From positions 2,852,001-2,916,000 of the forward strand of contig NC_089560.1 in NCBI RefSeq assembly GCF_040115645.1: a stretch of DNA of 64,000 nt, read 5' to 3'. Below the pieces are notes generated by a model that was not told the origin of the DNA, made no database searches, and saw only the letters and a list, made by a program, of their open reading frames with translations. The position numbers and the translations under genes are program-made. The stretch is from Euwallacea fornicatus (Eukaryota; Arthropoda; Insecta; Coleoptera; Curculionidae). Positions 24,883 to 36,957 of this stretch are shown piece after piece (position 1 is the stretch's first letter; every line of letters starts with the position of its first letter).

Positions 24883-26025
24883 TGTATATTTTTTTGAACA
24901 AATGCGCCACCACCAAATTTCAATTTTCACATAGAAGACAGGTGGCACCTCAGTATTCCACAATTTTGGTTGCCCAATTATGACAATTCGGAAAGTGGCA
25001 CTACTCAATTCCACACACCAAGCATTTATTACTCGCAGTTTATGATTAGAATGCGATCCAACAATTGGGCATTCAGCACACAACTCCCAAAGCTTGAAAT
25101 TATATGTATCCTTCAAGTTTTGTATGCTTCTGATTTTCGTCAGATAGCACGGTAAAGTCGGGAAAATGCCAAATTAAATACTTGTTACATGAATAAAAGT
25201 GATTCTCTCGATCTCTTCTGACTGAACGAATAGCGAAGTTTCCGTCCTATTTCGCCGGTTTAAACTTCAGCAATTTCTAGATATTTTAAGGGACCCATGG
25301 AAATAGGTAATAGACAAAGAAAACTCGAAATGTTATCCTAGATCGGACGCACGCAATATCTGTAACGGGAAAGTGGCAATGCGGCCGCAAAGTGAAATTT
25401 CCAACATTTTCACTTTTTACCACTTCACGAATCTGCGAAGTTAGTTTCGCTGCAGGAAGGTGTCCCAAGATGGCCCCGTTCTAGGTGCTGTCCTGCAAAA
25501 ACGCGGAAGTGCTTCAGATAACGGAGTTTTTCCGAGTGAAGGCGAGCCTTGCGCAAAACCGATGCAGGCTTTTAGGGCTACTCACATCATCTCTGTTTGA
25601 CCAACTTCAATGGCCAGCAATAGAGGTTTTGTGGGCTCTCAAGGTCTCTTCATTCTACGATGTTTGTTGTGATCAGTCCGATAACCGAATAAGATTTTTT
25701 TTAAATCAAGGTCGTGCAACACTCACCACTAACACACAAACATGGAACAGATAGTTATCTCCAAAATAATTTATTTTCTTGCTTACACTGCCATTCGAAA
25801 CGATTAAAATGATAAATTGTACACAAGCGGTGTTATTGATGTTTTAAGTGTTGGATAGATCGTTTTCGACACATTTTAAATGCGATAATTATTATACAAA
25901 AAGAAAACGATCGACTGATACCTGTTACTGAATAATATTTTGTAACAAGTGATGAAATTTGTTCATTTACTTTAATCAATTTAGCGTTCTTAATGGGCAA
26001 TTTCTGGCTAAGTGTAAGAGGAATA
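24883..26025. other. Gene-free stretch
   Basis: No recognisable gene, RNA or element. Short open frames have no family resemblance or splice support. Confidence 0.45.
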
Positions 26026-26907
26026 TACAGGGTGTCTCGGTAATTCTGTTACAAGGCGACATCTCCGTCACGGTTATGGATACTTGGAAATGTGTTCGGG
26101 ACGCATCGTGTGGTAGAGGTCAGAACACGCCTATAATTTCGCTTACACCCTTTTCTGTACACTTTGTTAAAACATAATTTCTGTAAAATGTCAAATTGAA
26201 ACAATTTAGATTAAGTAATGGAACGTTTACTGCAGTAAATATTCAAAATTATCTGCATTAATTTCTGAACATTTGTTCGTTCTATTATGGAAAGAGCATC
26301 GCACACTTGCGAGCATTTGAGGTGTAACGATAGCACAAGCTTGTCGGATTCTTTGTTTTCCATCGTCTTGTGTTGTAGGTTTCTTTCGGATAAACTCTTT
26401 CTCTAATAAACTCTCATGAAAAAATCAAGGGGAGACATGCCAGGCAAACGTGGCGGCCAGGGAGTCAAACCCCCTTCTATCCATCTGTTGGGATGTAAAT
26501 AATTTGGCGCATTACGAGAAGAACGGGCGTAATGTGATGGTGCACCATCTTGTTACACCTGCATAACTTAATGTACTACCAGAGGAATATTTTCCAATAA
26601 CGTTCGAAAAGTAGTAATCAAGAAACGTGTGTACATATTGCTATTAAGCTTTGGCCATTAAACACATATCGAATTTGAAAGAAAGGTATAGGAATAGGGA
26701 GACCTAATCATTATTCAATTATGTGGAATTTAAAAATGCAAAAATATACAGGGTGATCCTTTTGATATAAGAATGTTGATATTGACTTCCGGTTAAACCG
26801 GAAGCAGTAAGGCCCCACCAAATAATGTGGTTTGTTAAAGCAAACCATTTGTCCCCTAACTATAACGGAGGTATCGCCTTGTAAAAGAGTCACTGAGACG
26901 CCCCGTA
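26026..26907 (-). mobile_element. Tc1/mariner-superfamily element with TIRs and TA duplication
   Basis: An 878-bp element (26028-26905) flanked by TA. Its terminal repeats are about 50 bp: CAGGGTGTCTCGGTAATTCT at the left and, in reverse, CGGGGCGTCTCAGTGACTCT at the right. Both continue through TTACAAGGCGA. The minus strand around 26560-26300 encodes a decayed transposase fragment (QDGAPSHYARS, NRWIEGGLTPWPPRLPGMSP, LDFFMRVY). The N-terminal half is missing. A second CAGGGTG string followed by an inverted CCGGTTTAACCGG-type palindrome lies inside at 26749, suggesting a nested insertion. Confidence 0.75.
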
Positions 26908-27839
26908 TTTTATAGTTTTTGGATTACAAGAATGAATAAATAATCAATCCCTCGCACTATCTTATAAATTATCGTTGACGGTTTATGCATTAGAGTGAAA
27001 TAGTGATACATATCACCTAATTTATAATAAACCCACTTCATTCCTATTTCAGTATTCGGTGTTTTTATAACAAATAAAGTGGCAATTTTCTCCGTTTCGT
27101 TTGCGTTTTGATAGGAGTCTCCTTCGTTAGGAAACTAGATTTAATTTCCTAACCGCTGACCATTATTTACTCAATTTGCTAAGACATGTGTATTTGAGAG
27201 TTATCTTGTTTTTATCAAAAAAAAAAAAAAAAATAGGGCAAGAAAGACGATCTCGTTTGCACCCTTTGCTGGAGAGCGTTTCCACACTAATCCACTCGTT
27301 AAACAATACGTCTTCTTTCGTAACTAAATTAAAATGGGGCTGAATTATTAATGTCATATTAAGCTCCTTTTCATAACAGCAGCAACATCAAGCTACTTTC
27401 CATAGAAGCCAAGGATCTGTTAAATACTTATACTCTTTTCCACCGTTTTTATGGAAATTAGTCTGCAATTAAAGTTGACAGTATGTTAATAATTTGGCCC
27501 TAACGCCAGTATCAGTTTAAATATTTCAGTCATGCTATTGTTAAATTTACAGTTTTTGTGCGTGCATACTTTAAAATATTTGAAATTTCAGGGAGAACAA
27601 AATACATTATTTCCTTCAAGTTTATCAGCAAATGGTCATTTGAAACATATAAACTCATTTTGAATATTGACTCTTTGAGCTCTCATAGTAAAGTCACACA
27701 TTCCTCGTCTACACTTTAGGTACGTTGTTTATGGCGTTTTTGCATGTTTTTGGTCAATTTTGTAGCTCAACAAAATAGAGTTACTACGATTTCTGCCTTT
27801 AATTAGTTTTTTTTTTAATATAGCAAGTAATCGAGCATT
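26908..27839. other. Upstream region of the Ser/Cys-rich gene
   Basis: No gene seen. A poly(A) run of 17 lies at about 27217. An AG acceptor-like site just before the start codon (TTTTTTTAATATAG at about 27811-27824) suggests that the next gene has an intron in its 5' UTR and a first exon somewhere in this interval. Confidence 0.4.
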
Positions 27840-28393
27840 ATGCCTGGCTGTGGATCTAAATCACACGTGCCTCATGAGGACCACCACTCCAGGAAGAGAT
27901 GCGGTTTAACTTCCGTGAGAAAGGGGAAATCTTGTAAACCAGTTTGCTATAGATCAGCCCAGGATTGTTGTGTCTGCAGACGCCAAGTAAGTAGCGTTGC
28001 GAGAAATTTTAGAATTGAATATATAGAAATTTGAGAAATATTTTTGCTACGTCTATTTTTGAAAAAACTTAAATAATTTTCCTCATCAAGCCCTCTACCA
28101 AGAAGCGTGTGAGCTCCTGCTATGCTCGACGTGACGAATCCACCTCATCGGAGAGCAGTTTCACTGACTCGGACTCCTCAAACTCCAGCTACTGTTCCAG
28201 CTCATGTTGCTTAAATTCGACTTGCGGCTCGTGTCTCTCAAACTGCACTGGTCATTCAAATTCTCCCTGTGGATCGAGCTGTTCCAGCTCATGTGATTCG
28301 TCTTCTTCTTCCACGGAGTCGCAGGAATCGGAAGAGCGCTACTGCTATTGCTGCAATGGGACTGGGGGGTCTAGTGATGAGGCTGATAAGTGA
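27840..28393 (+). CDS. Small Ser/Cys-rich protein of unknown function
   Basis: Two exons, 27840-27986 and 28091-28393, joined in phase 0, giving 149 residues. The donor is CAA/GTAAGT and the acceptor ATCAAG. Exon 1 is basic and Cys/His-containing (MPGCGSKSHVPHEDHHSRKR, then CKPVCYRSAQDCCVCRR). Exon 2 is dominated by Ser and Cys in short runs (SSYCSSSCCLNSTCGSCLS, CGSSCSSSCDSSSSSTES) and ends in RYCYCCNGTGGSSDEADK. I count about 20 cysteines. There is no signal peptide or membrane segment. I do not recognise the family. The composition recalls male germ-line chromatin or sperm-tail proteins and metal-binding proteins, but this is only a compositional resemblance. The open frame, matching splice phase and a downstream AATAAA support a real gene. 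Confidence 0.65.
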
Positions 28394-29986
28394 GGCTGAA
28401 CTATCCAGATCTATGTACGCGCGGATGGAGTGATATGGAAGGGAATTTCTGTTGTGGTGGAAGAAAATCATGGGAAGCGTATGAAGGTATTTAATAATAG
28501 TATATTTATCTAGTTGGGATTTCCGATGCCCAAATTTGTTGTTTAAAAGTGGTGGATATTGTTGTTTTTATTCTTACATTTTGGAGTTTATATAAAATTG
28601 TTATTACTGTTTTATTTTAATTTAATAAAATTTACTTACATGTATTTTATATTTTTTATTATTTTTTCTCGACTTATTAACTCTGCCTGAAGAGAAGAAG
28701 GGACTTTTAGTGTGGAAATATGTTTAGATGAAAACTGCACATTCACTGCAACAGTTGCAAACAAAGCTGCAAAACGTCTCTTGTATTTCGTATGTGGTAC
28801 ACACATATTTCGCAGATGTTCCTCCTTTTTTTTCTTTGTCTAACCCCATTTTCACGCATTTGCAAGAAATTTCTATTCCGCACTTCGCACGTTCTATCAA
28901 CTTAATCTTCACTTTAACATCTAGTTTAGAAAGTTAATTGCCAATTTCGTCTTATGTGAGAAATTTAGCATATTAAATCACTTTCCGAGAGGAAATCTGC
29001 CGTGTAATAGAATCTGGTTTGCAGATTGATTAGTTCCCGCATAGGAATAAGAACTTAATTCCAAAAGAGCTTATTGCATAACAACGCGATTATCTTGTGT
29101 AATCTATAGGCACAAGAGGAATTTGACTTTCGGTCCCAAATATTTTCCACTTGATAAATGTATGTGGGATGTTTGGAAAATCGGCTAAAGGTAACTCACC
29201 TAGAAAATTGCACGTAGAAAAACATACTTCATCTAAAGTACTCAAAGGGGACTAGCAGTACTCGAACTCGACATTAAACATCCATATACTTAGCGAATCA
29301 TTTATATATTGGAAAGTGTGTCCTTATATGAAAATACGGTCTACAGGTGTCCCGTCAACTATTAGAGATACAAAATTTTTAAACTGACTTAACTACTGTT
29401 TCACTTTTAGGGGACAAGTTTAGACTAGCTGCAATTGGATGTAGATGAAGTCCGGTTAATTATTGAAAATCCCATCCCATTCAAAAAATCTAATGTGAGT
29501 GCTCCACACTTTTATGCAGCATCTGACATATTTGTAAGCATTTTCGTAGGAAGCATGTAAAAAAATATCCTAACAAGGATTTTTTCTTTTTTCGTATATC
29601 CACAACTAAATTCTACCCTACAAGCAACATCAAGAATACCTTCCCTTACAAATAGAAGAAGAACCACCGTTCATTGATAAATTTAATGATACATAGTCAC
29701 TTTGATCGTAACAACTATCTTTCAGGGAACGTTCCCTTGACGAAAATCTGTCGACTAACTGAAGTAGCTGAGTTCCCGTGAGATCTGTCGACTTTGCAAC
29801 GCTATCTCAAGAAGCCAAGATGAGTGAAAGTTCTCACGAAAGTGCTTATTGTTTTCCGTTCCTTAAATATTTCGCTTTTACGAAAACTTATTCAGGCTTT
29901 AGCTTTAAGCGAAGTAACTTCGTGAGAATTTTATGGAATCCTCATTACTTGCTACAGCTTATAATCGAATACACTTCCGACGTGCG
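28394..29986. other. Gene-free stretch
   Basis: 3' flank of the Ser/Cys-rich gene followed by unannotated AT-rich DNA. No gene or element was recognised. Confidence 0.45.
28624..28629 (+). promoter_or_regulatory. Candidate poly(A) signal for the Ser/Cys-rich gene
   Basis: AATAAA about 230 bases after the stop codon, in an AT-rich 3' flank. Confidence 0.4.
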
Positions 29987-30868
29987 TACAGGGTGTTTTT
30001 TAAGTACGCGGTCAAACTTCAAAGGAAGATTCTTTGAGGGATTCTAAGACCAAGGGCTTATAGAAACATACTTCCGATAATGGTTCGTTTTCCAGACATA
30101 GTGTGCCAAACTGTTATTTTTTTTTAATTTCCCTACATTACAAAAAACTTTTAAATAACAAGATGCAAACTAATGCGACGTTGAAACTTGATGACAATTT
30201 TTAATGTAGCACAAAGGAATCTTTTAAGCTTAAAATTGCTTGTCTCCTATTGCCAGGGGCATGTACAGAGGTAACGCTGGAAATTTAACTAAAAGAAAAC
30301 AAGAAAAATACTTTATTAGAATTACATTTAACAATGGTACGGATTTTTTTACAAAAAAACATACGAAACTCACAATAGATGCTAAAAATGTTCTTTTTGA
30401 ACTTAAATGCCAGCATTAGCTCATCTCAACATTGCTGAACACACTGAAATATTTACGGACCATTGCTTATCTGGTGACATGAATCTCGTTAATTATTTTT
30501 CAGTGTTGATCGAAGTTCCATGAACGATAGACTTTACATGTTCCCGAAGCAAAAAATCTAACGGATTTAAATCCGGTTATCTGGGTGGCCACGACTGTAC
30601 TCAATGTGAAAAAATGTAATTTTTTTTTTTAAGTTAGTGGCATGTAAATAATCAATAATAACCGGAATTAATACTGTCAAATTTCAACAAAATCGGCTAC
30701 AGGATTGTTAAGATTTCTACGAAAAAACGATTAAAAACAAAAATTGTTTGACACCCTGCATTTTGAAAATTAGACACTACAGAATATATGTTAATATACA
30801 TTTTTCGTCTTGGAATCACCCAAAGAATAATCCTTTGAAGTTTGATTAATTAAATAACACCGCCTCTA
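29987..30868 (-). mobile_element. Tc1-like element, ~870 bp, family shared with 60901-61732
   Basis: Starts CAGGGTGTTTTTTAAGTACG directly after TA at 29987-29988. The right end (about 30810-30868) is the inverted counterpart: TCTTGGAATCACCCAAAGAA, later TTAAATAACACC. The TIRs are about 60 bp and diverged. On the minus strand a degraded transposase C-terminus reads YSRGHPDNRI (for WPPRSPDLNP) with shared downstream sequence. The internal stretch 30160-30240 is the reverse complement of 61510-61590 in the second copy. The exact right boundary is uncertain by a few bases. Confidence 0.7.
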
Positions 30869-32160
30869 TATGCATATAAACAGAATTTGCATATGAGACT
30901 CGCTATTTCCATCATAAATAGCATTCAATATTATAACTTTTTCAAATGTCCTCATTAGTCATTTATACTCAATCATGCGTACATTTTCAAAGAGCCAGTA
31001 GTAGTTCAATCGCTTCTTCAGAACCGACATTCCTATTACGCTTTTTAAAATTTTGCACTTCCCGTTAAGTTCTCTCTTTAAATCAACATCGCTTTTCACT
31101 TTTTGCAGTTTGGCGGCCAGTTAATAGATAGGACAATATAGGGTGTCCCGAGGAAATTGAAAGGCAGCCACCCACGACATTTATTATACTGCGCTGTCTG
31201 GAGGAATTTCCCGAGCTACACCCATTGATCTATCTTGGAAAACGTGTTTTGACGTAGACTTGACACATGAACGAGCAACCCCCTTAGAAGAGACGTTACA
31301 TCCCTTCAAATTTTAATTGGATAGAAAGGTAGTGCGACGCCTAGTCTTAAGGGTCTTGGAACCCCCTTTACGAAAAGGCTATGATAAAAGTAATCTCGAC
31401 GAGTAGTTTTTTCAAAAATTAACGTTCTCTTTGTCATTTTTAGATTTATTTGCAAGAAAAAAAATCAGATTTAGTTTGTAAATTCTCGACTTGTCGCTTC
31501 TGAATTTTGTCAGTTTCAATGAAGCGGTCTTGCAGCAACCCCCTTGGACGTTTGCCATTTGAGTAATGGAAATCCGTTAATTCCGCACGTTTTTGATTCG
31601 AATAAACCATATTTGCATTTTAAATATTTTTTATAATGAATAAAATTAGGTGCTAAAACGGCAAATTCGGTAACTTTGTCATTGACTGCAATGTAACTAT
31701 GACCCTGCCTAATTACAATAATTCTAAATAACACATTTATGCGACTTTTTCGGCAATGCTAAAAACCGGAGAAATTTATCATCAAATGCATTTATGGACG
31801 TGGAAAACCATAGTGCATAAGGCATTTATTATTATTTTAACAACAAAATACATTAATTACATGCGAGAGAAAAACCATTGTTTTCAACAATTAAAACATA
31901 TTATTTTGCTATCCACGTCCCGATAGCACTCTGCAATGCTGTACCTTAGGGGAACATTTTTGATGAGTAAATGAGGCTTTTTTGAATTAAACATAATGTA
32001 TTAGTGTATTTTTATTATTAGTCGAAATTGCGAAAAAAACCTTTTAGAGGAATACTTTAGGGCGATGTAGGACAGAGGCGTAACAAAAACGATATTTTTT
32101 GAATTATTATGGTAAATTTGTTTATTAGGTACTTATTATTTTTTAATCAAATTTAAATAT
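30869..32160. other. Gene-free stretch
   Basis: No gene. A lone terminus-like string (ATAGGGTGTCCCGAGG) lies at 31138, but no partner arm was found. Confidence 0.4.
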
Positions 32161-32965
32161 GTTTGTTTCGTCATTTTCATCATCAGCGGAAGCCTTGTCG
32201 ATCGAGACACGATGTCATTTTCGTCTTGTATAACATGAGCCACGCAACTTTTCCACACTACGTTGCCCACTTCAATTATCACTTTCCAGATATCTTTCCA
32301 CAACTGCGCCACTTATAATTGTCGACTTATTTATCTTTCATAATCTTTCTAATCTTTTTTTATAATCTTCCAAATTATTTCGATTGGGTTAAACTGTAAA
32401 TAACAGGGAGGTGACCGCAAGGTTGTATGTCTTTATGCTCATTTTTGAAATTTAAAGGTTTTTTTACGTCTAATAATTTTTTTTTTTTTGTTAAAGTATG
32501 TATACTTTGATCCCTCGCAAAGTTGATTAGGTCCTATTTCTTTGTGCTATCGTTGGGGATCTTGATCGGGAATGTATAGTAACCGGAAACGATAAGGGGC
32601 GTTGTGTATTACAACGGCTGAGTTAGGAGATATGTTCGATGGTCCATTTTTCGGATAGTTGAGCAGTCATATCTTCATGGCAATCAGCCGAGGGCTGGCT
32701 TATATTTTTAGCGTAAAATAACAAACCCTTTGGCACAAATCCATTTTCACTGCCCGCGTGCAGAATAATAACTCGTTTGTCTCTCGAGCATGGGGTACCT
32801 GAACTGGGTTTTTTTCTTTTTTTTTTTTTTTTTAATTATCTACTGAACCGTATTTAATCACGCTGTGAGTGTTGAACCACGTTTCGTCAAAATAAAGTAT
32901 ACACCTGCCTACCTGTGAACATTCCCTAATTTTACGTAGATATTATTTATTATTATAAATATTGC
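32161..32965 (-). mobile_element. Tc1/IS630-like transposase pseudogene
   Basis: Minus-strand translation, with frameshifts, gives PCSRDKRVIILHAGSENGFV then PKGLLFYAKNISQPSADCHE and MTAQLSEKW near 32790-32640. The C-terminal YLQFNPIEIIWKIIKKD follows near 32400-32360. These are the HAGSENGF and NPIE-W signatures of an insect Tc1/IS630-like DDE transposase group. The central catalytic Asp region is degraded and T/A-rich tracts are inserted. Ends and TIRs were not found, so the limits are approximate. Confidence 0.65.
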
Positions 32966-35130
32966 TTGCGTCAGCGGTAGCTTAAAGTGGTCGATTTTTT
33001 TAAATGGGGAGTCCAAATCTGTCTATTAGTTTTTGAGAAAGATTGAAATAAATAAGAAAATGCAATACTAACTCGGTTAAATGGTAAGTAAACAATGAAA
33101 AAAAACTGTTGATACGAAATTGGTTTGTTTTTGATTTTCCGGTCGTAAACAGTATTTGGTGAAAAAAAAAATAAATAAATAAAATAAAAGGAGAAATAAA
33201 AATGAACAAGAAGAAGTGTAGAATTTCGATCCACACGGTATTAGGTGAATTTAATCACATTTTTAATTATAATATTGGATAAGATTTCGAGTCTCTCCCT
33301 CTTACATCGACAAAATATATTCCTCATCTCCATTTTAGCTAAATAACAACCTCATTTTTTCCCTCTAAAATATAACGCCCAACTGGAATCAAAACAAATT
33401 TTGCCCGCTCGACTTTATTAACGAAGCAAATTTCGAGGCATAAATTATGATACATCCGGGGTAGAGGGCAAATTAAACCATGTAACGCCCCTCCCTCGGG
33501 ATCTTCGTGCTTATCTGCCAAATTCTGCTTATTTACTGCCCTTTTTAATAGAGAGCTGCGTCACTCAGAACGATCCCAAATTGGCATTTATTTATTTATA
33601 TGTTTATTTTGATCTAACTTTATTGAATTGCTAAATATAGGGCGACATTACCGTGAATCTCCCGTACCCTATAATTTTCACCGAAAAATGTTTACCTCAA
33701 CTTTGCAATACATAAAGGGATTCGGAGTCAGCCCCGCCCTGTATCCTGACCCCTCAACCCTATTTTCAACGCTTTAATGAACTTCCAGGAAGGGCGGTGG
33801 GTCGTTAACACACCTTGATGGTCTCTAGATTAGCACCATACTCGCAGGAATGCAGCAAACGAGTTTTCGGCGTGAACTTACTATTTTTATTAGAGGGAAT
33901 TAAGTTGTCTTCTCGTGTTCATTAAGGGCAGCGAAACGAGTGCTTTCCCTAGAGCTTGGAACAAAAGGAAGGAGATATGATATCATTGGATGTAAACCGA
34001 GGAGAACTACAATTAGTGTAGAGAGCTCTATAAGGTATGTATGTGTGAGCCCCGTATTGTTTCACCGAAGCGTTTGAAATTTAATCTATTATTTGTGATA
34101 GTTTAAGACTAAGTTTTAGCCGAATATTCACACATGCTTCTGTGGGTGGCGATTCTCCACCCAGCTGCGACGGGAAAGACCTTTGGAAGGGGAACGGTAT
34201 TTTATATAAGGTGTTATTTAAGTACGTGGCAAAATTTCAGGGAGTGATTATTTGGGGGAAATTCTCAGAGGAAAAGTTCACATCAACATGGATCGAGCAA
34301 CGCTTCGTTTCCAAAATAGAGGGGGATAGTTTCCTGTCAATTCCGATCTATGGCAGAGATGCATTTAATTTCAAAATAAATTTCGCGCATCTCGTAAAGA
34401 ATTAATAATTAGTCGTATAAATAAATTTCTTTAATATGAATAATTATAATTGGTCGTAATTGGGATTAGGCGTACGCCTGACCCATTCAAAAAATTTGCA
34501 AATTAATAACGTTGTAAAATAGTCACTTTCGTATCAGTTTGGTAAATATATCATTACAATCATGGTAAATGCAACTAAATGGGTGTAAATACAGGGTGAT
34601 TCGTTAGCAATAGGCCGACCGGAAGCTGGTGGTCCTACACGGCAAGCGGCGATGATTGGAGAAAATATGCTTTATCCGAAAGTTCATAGTGTCGGATATG
34701 AAGGCTATTGAAAGTCGAAACTCCAAATCATTTTTCGCTATTATTCTGAAAACTTCTAAGTTGGACGCCGGAAAATTTGTAAAGTCGTGGTGTCGATTAA
34801 AATCCGTCCTGCAATTACCGCGTTGCCAATAGAGGGCGCCACTTATGGTCGATTTTAATGAATTTAGAGTAAAAAACCTTTCACTCTGTATGTTTAACAT
34901 GAAGTGTGATTCAAAACTTGAAAGAGCGTTTATTTTTCCGTTAAATACGTGTTCCTGTTTAACTTCGATATCTTTGATCCATTATCGAGAAAAATCCACT
35001 TAACGAACACTATGTTTAAAAATGATAATTTGAGAAATTAAAAGTGAGAGAAACCAACTATATTTTCATTTTTTAGATAGCATAAAAGACATAACGTTTC
35101 AAATTTTTAAGTGTTTGTTTTAACTGTATA
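32966..35130. other. Gene-free stretch with a partial Tc1-like end
   Basis: No gene. At 34205-34260 a segment (GGTGTTATTTAAGTACGTGG and following bases) matches the left end of the elements at 29989 and 60901 and is probably a third, truncated copy. A lone CAGGGTGATTCG terminus occurs at 34592. Confidence 0.45.
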
Positions 35131-35979
35131 AAGGGTGTTTTATACAACTACCGACAAACCTTCAGTAGATGCAGACCTCATAAGAGCAAATACTTAGATA
35201 GAATAAAGTTGGTGTGCAAAATCGCTTCTTTTCGAAGATGCAGAGTATTTTTTTTTTTTTTTAATATTTTTTAAATATTTCAAAAACGCTTCGGGGTTAA
35301 ATTAGGGACATGCCATGGGGAGATAAACGTGTATGTTCTGGAGTAAGCAGAATATTTCCATCTACACCAGCGGCCTCGGCGTAACCATCCCGCGTTTCTA
35401 CACGTGTAGATTGCTCAGAATTTAACGGGAGCAGGTCTTGAAAGAAGAGTGTTATTTTGCTACATAAGAATCACGTTTGACACCTGTTCGTCTTCATCTA
35501 CACCACTTTTGCCAGAAAAAAATGAAAATAATTTCTCCGAAGGTATTTTGAAAAATCGCCTTGGAGACCTGTTCCGGTTTATTGGTAGGCACAGGAACAA
35601 GTAATGATTTTATATCTTGAAAACGGCTAATAATAAAACATTGATGGGCCTTTTTTTTTAATTAAAAATCGATTGGAGATGGAAAAAAAGTCAGTGGCAT
35701 ATCAATTTTTCCTAATTAAGAACGTACCATTGCAGAGCTGCACGGAAACTACTAATGCAAGTGAGAGTATTCTGCCTTTTCCAGAACATGCTTTTCCCAT
35801 TCTCCAATTTCGTGTGCTTATTCTAAACCGTTTTTGAAATGTAAAAAAAAAAAATATTAATTAAACATTCCGCACCGTGGGAACGAAGCGATTTTGCACC
35901 TAACTTTACTCAATCTAAATGTTTGTTTTTATGAGCTCTACATGCCGTGAAAGTTTGTCAATGTGTATATAAAACTCTG
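35131..35979. mobile_element. Fold-back element with long inverted repeats
   Basis: About 850 bp. The left arm 35131-35230 (AAGGGTGTTTTATACAAC at the tip, later GCAAAATCGCTTC) pairs with the right arm 35979-35880 at roughly 75-80% by eye. A second paired block lies further in: ATGTTCTGGAGTAAGCAGAA at about 35333 against ATGTTCTGGAAAAGGCAGAA on the opposite strand at about 35790. Long inverted repeats with no protein suggest a non-autonomous or fold-back DNA element. Confidence 0.6.
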
Positions 35980-36137
35980 AATAGACCTCATTAGGAAATT
36001 CTACTTTATGACTCGCCTCATACTGGGTCGTCACGCACATTACCACCCCTTACATAAAATTATATTTCTTAACCGATTACATGAGTAGCTGTCACATCAC
36101 AGTATTGATAAGAGATGTTTAGTACCTCGTTTTACTC

Positions 36138-36957
36138 AAGATTGGCATTTTCCTTCTGCAACCCTGCCAGATATATCTAGATAGGTCTAGAGTGATTCCA
36201 ATTGGAGAAAAACCAAATTCGATAATTGTGGGAGGCACTAATGCTCTTATTGATATAATTGGATACCGAGCAGGTTTGCTCGTTAATATACGAGGTTTCT
36301 GTGGGGCTCTTTTGTTAGAGACGACTTTGTGTTAACTGGTGTCCATTGCGCTGACGAGTAAATTGACAAATCACAGATATTGATAAATTAAAGGAGAGTT
36401 CTTGCGGAGCCATAGCAACCTAGGTAGTCTTGGGATACCACTCTGTACAACCAGAAAATATTTCGTATACCTCCAGTGGAATCAATGTTGCCCTAATGAG
36501 GATTCTCTCTACAGGGTCCAGCAACCTTACTCTCCAAGTCATAAGTTCAGCTCCTGAAAATGCCCCCAGCTTTACCGGATCCTACCTACCGGATAGGGTC
36601 AGCATTCAACATCTACAACGTTTCTACCTTTTTGATCTTCTATATGTAGGTATTATGAGCGCTGCAAGAGCTTCGCTCCTGCAAATAATCATCTTTGAGA
36701 TTACAACGAATTTAAGATACAGTCTCTGTTTCCTTGGGTAACCCATTGAAAGTGGGCATATTTGCACTTCAGGTACCATTGAAGAAGAAAATGTGGGGGC
36801 CTGTAGGGACGATTCTGGTGGTCGATCGGTCGTCAGTGGGCTCAAAGTTGGAGTAGTTTCTTTTTCATATGTGAGGTGGTCTGCAGGTTTCCCCTCGGTG
36901 TTTGCCAGAGTGTCATCCGATGCCGATTGGATTAGCTACACTCCGGACCAAATTTAA
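36138..36957 (+). pseudogene. Chymotrypsin-like serine protease pseudogene, intronless
   Basis: Plus-strand pieces in shifting frames match an S1-family protease from activation site to C-terminus. 36222 onward reads IIVGGTNALIDIIGYRAGLL then VNIRGFCGALLL. After a frameshift, RDDFVLTGVHCADE keeps the catalytic His. GYHSVQPENISYTSSGINV follows, then ALMRI, where the family's DIAL aspartate is replaced by Asn. QVISSAPENAPSFTGS follows. The last block reads CTSGTIEEENVGACRDDSGG (active-site Ser kept, but GDSGG changed to DDSGG), then AGFPSVFARVSSDADWISY and a stop. Several frameshifts and a stop after ADE break it. No introns separate the blocks, so a retrocopy or a decayed single-exon digestive-type protease gene are both possible. 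Confidence 0.8.
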
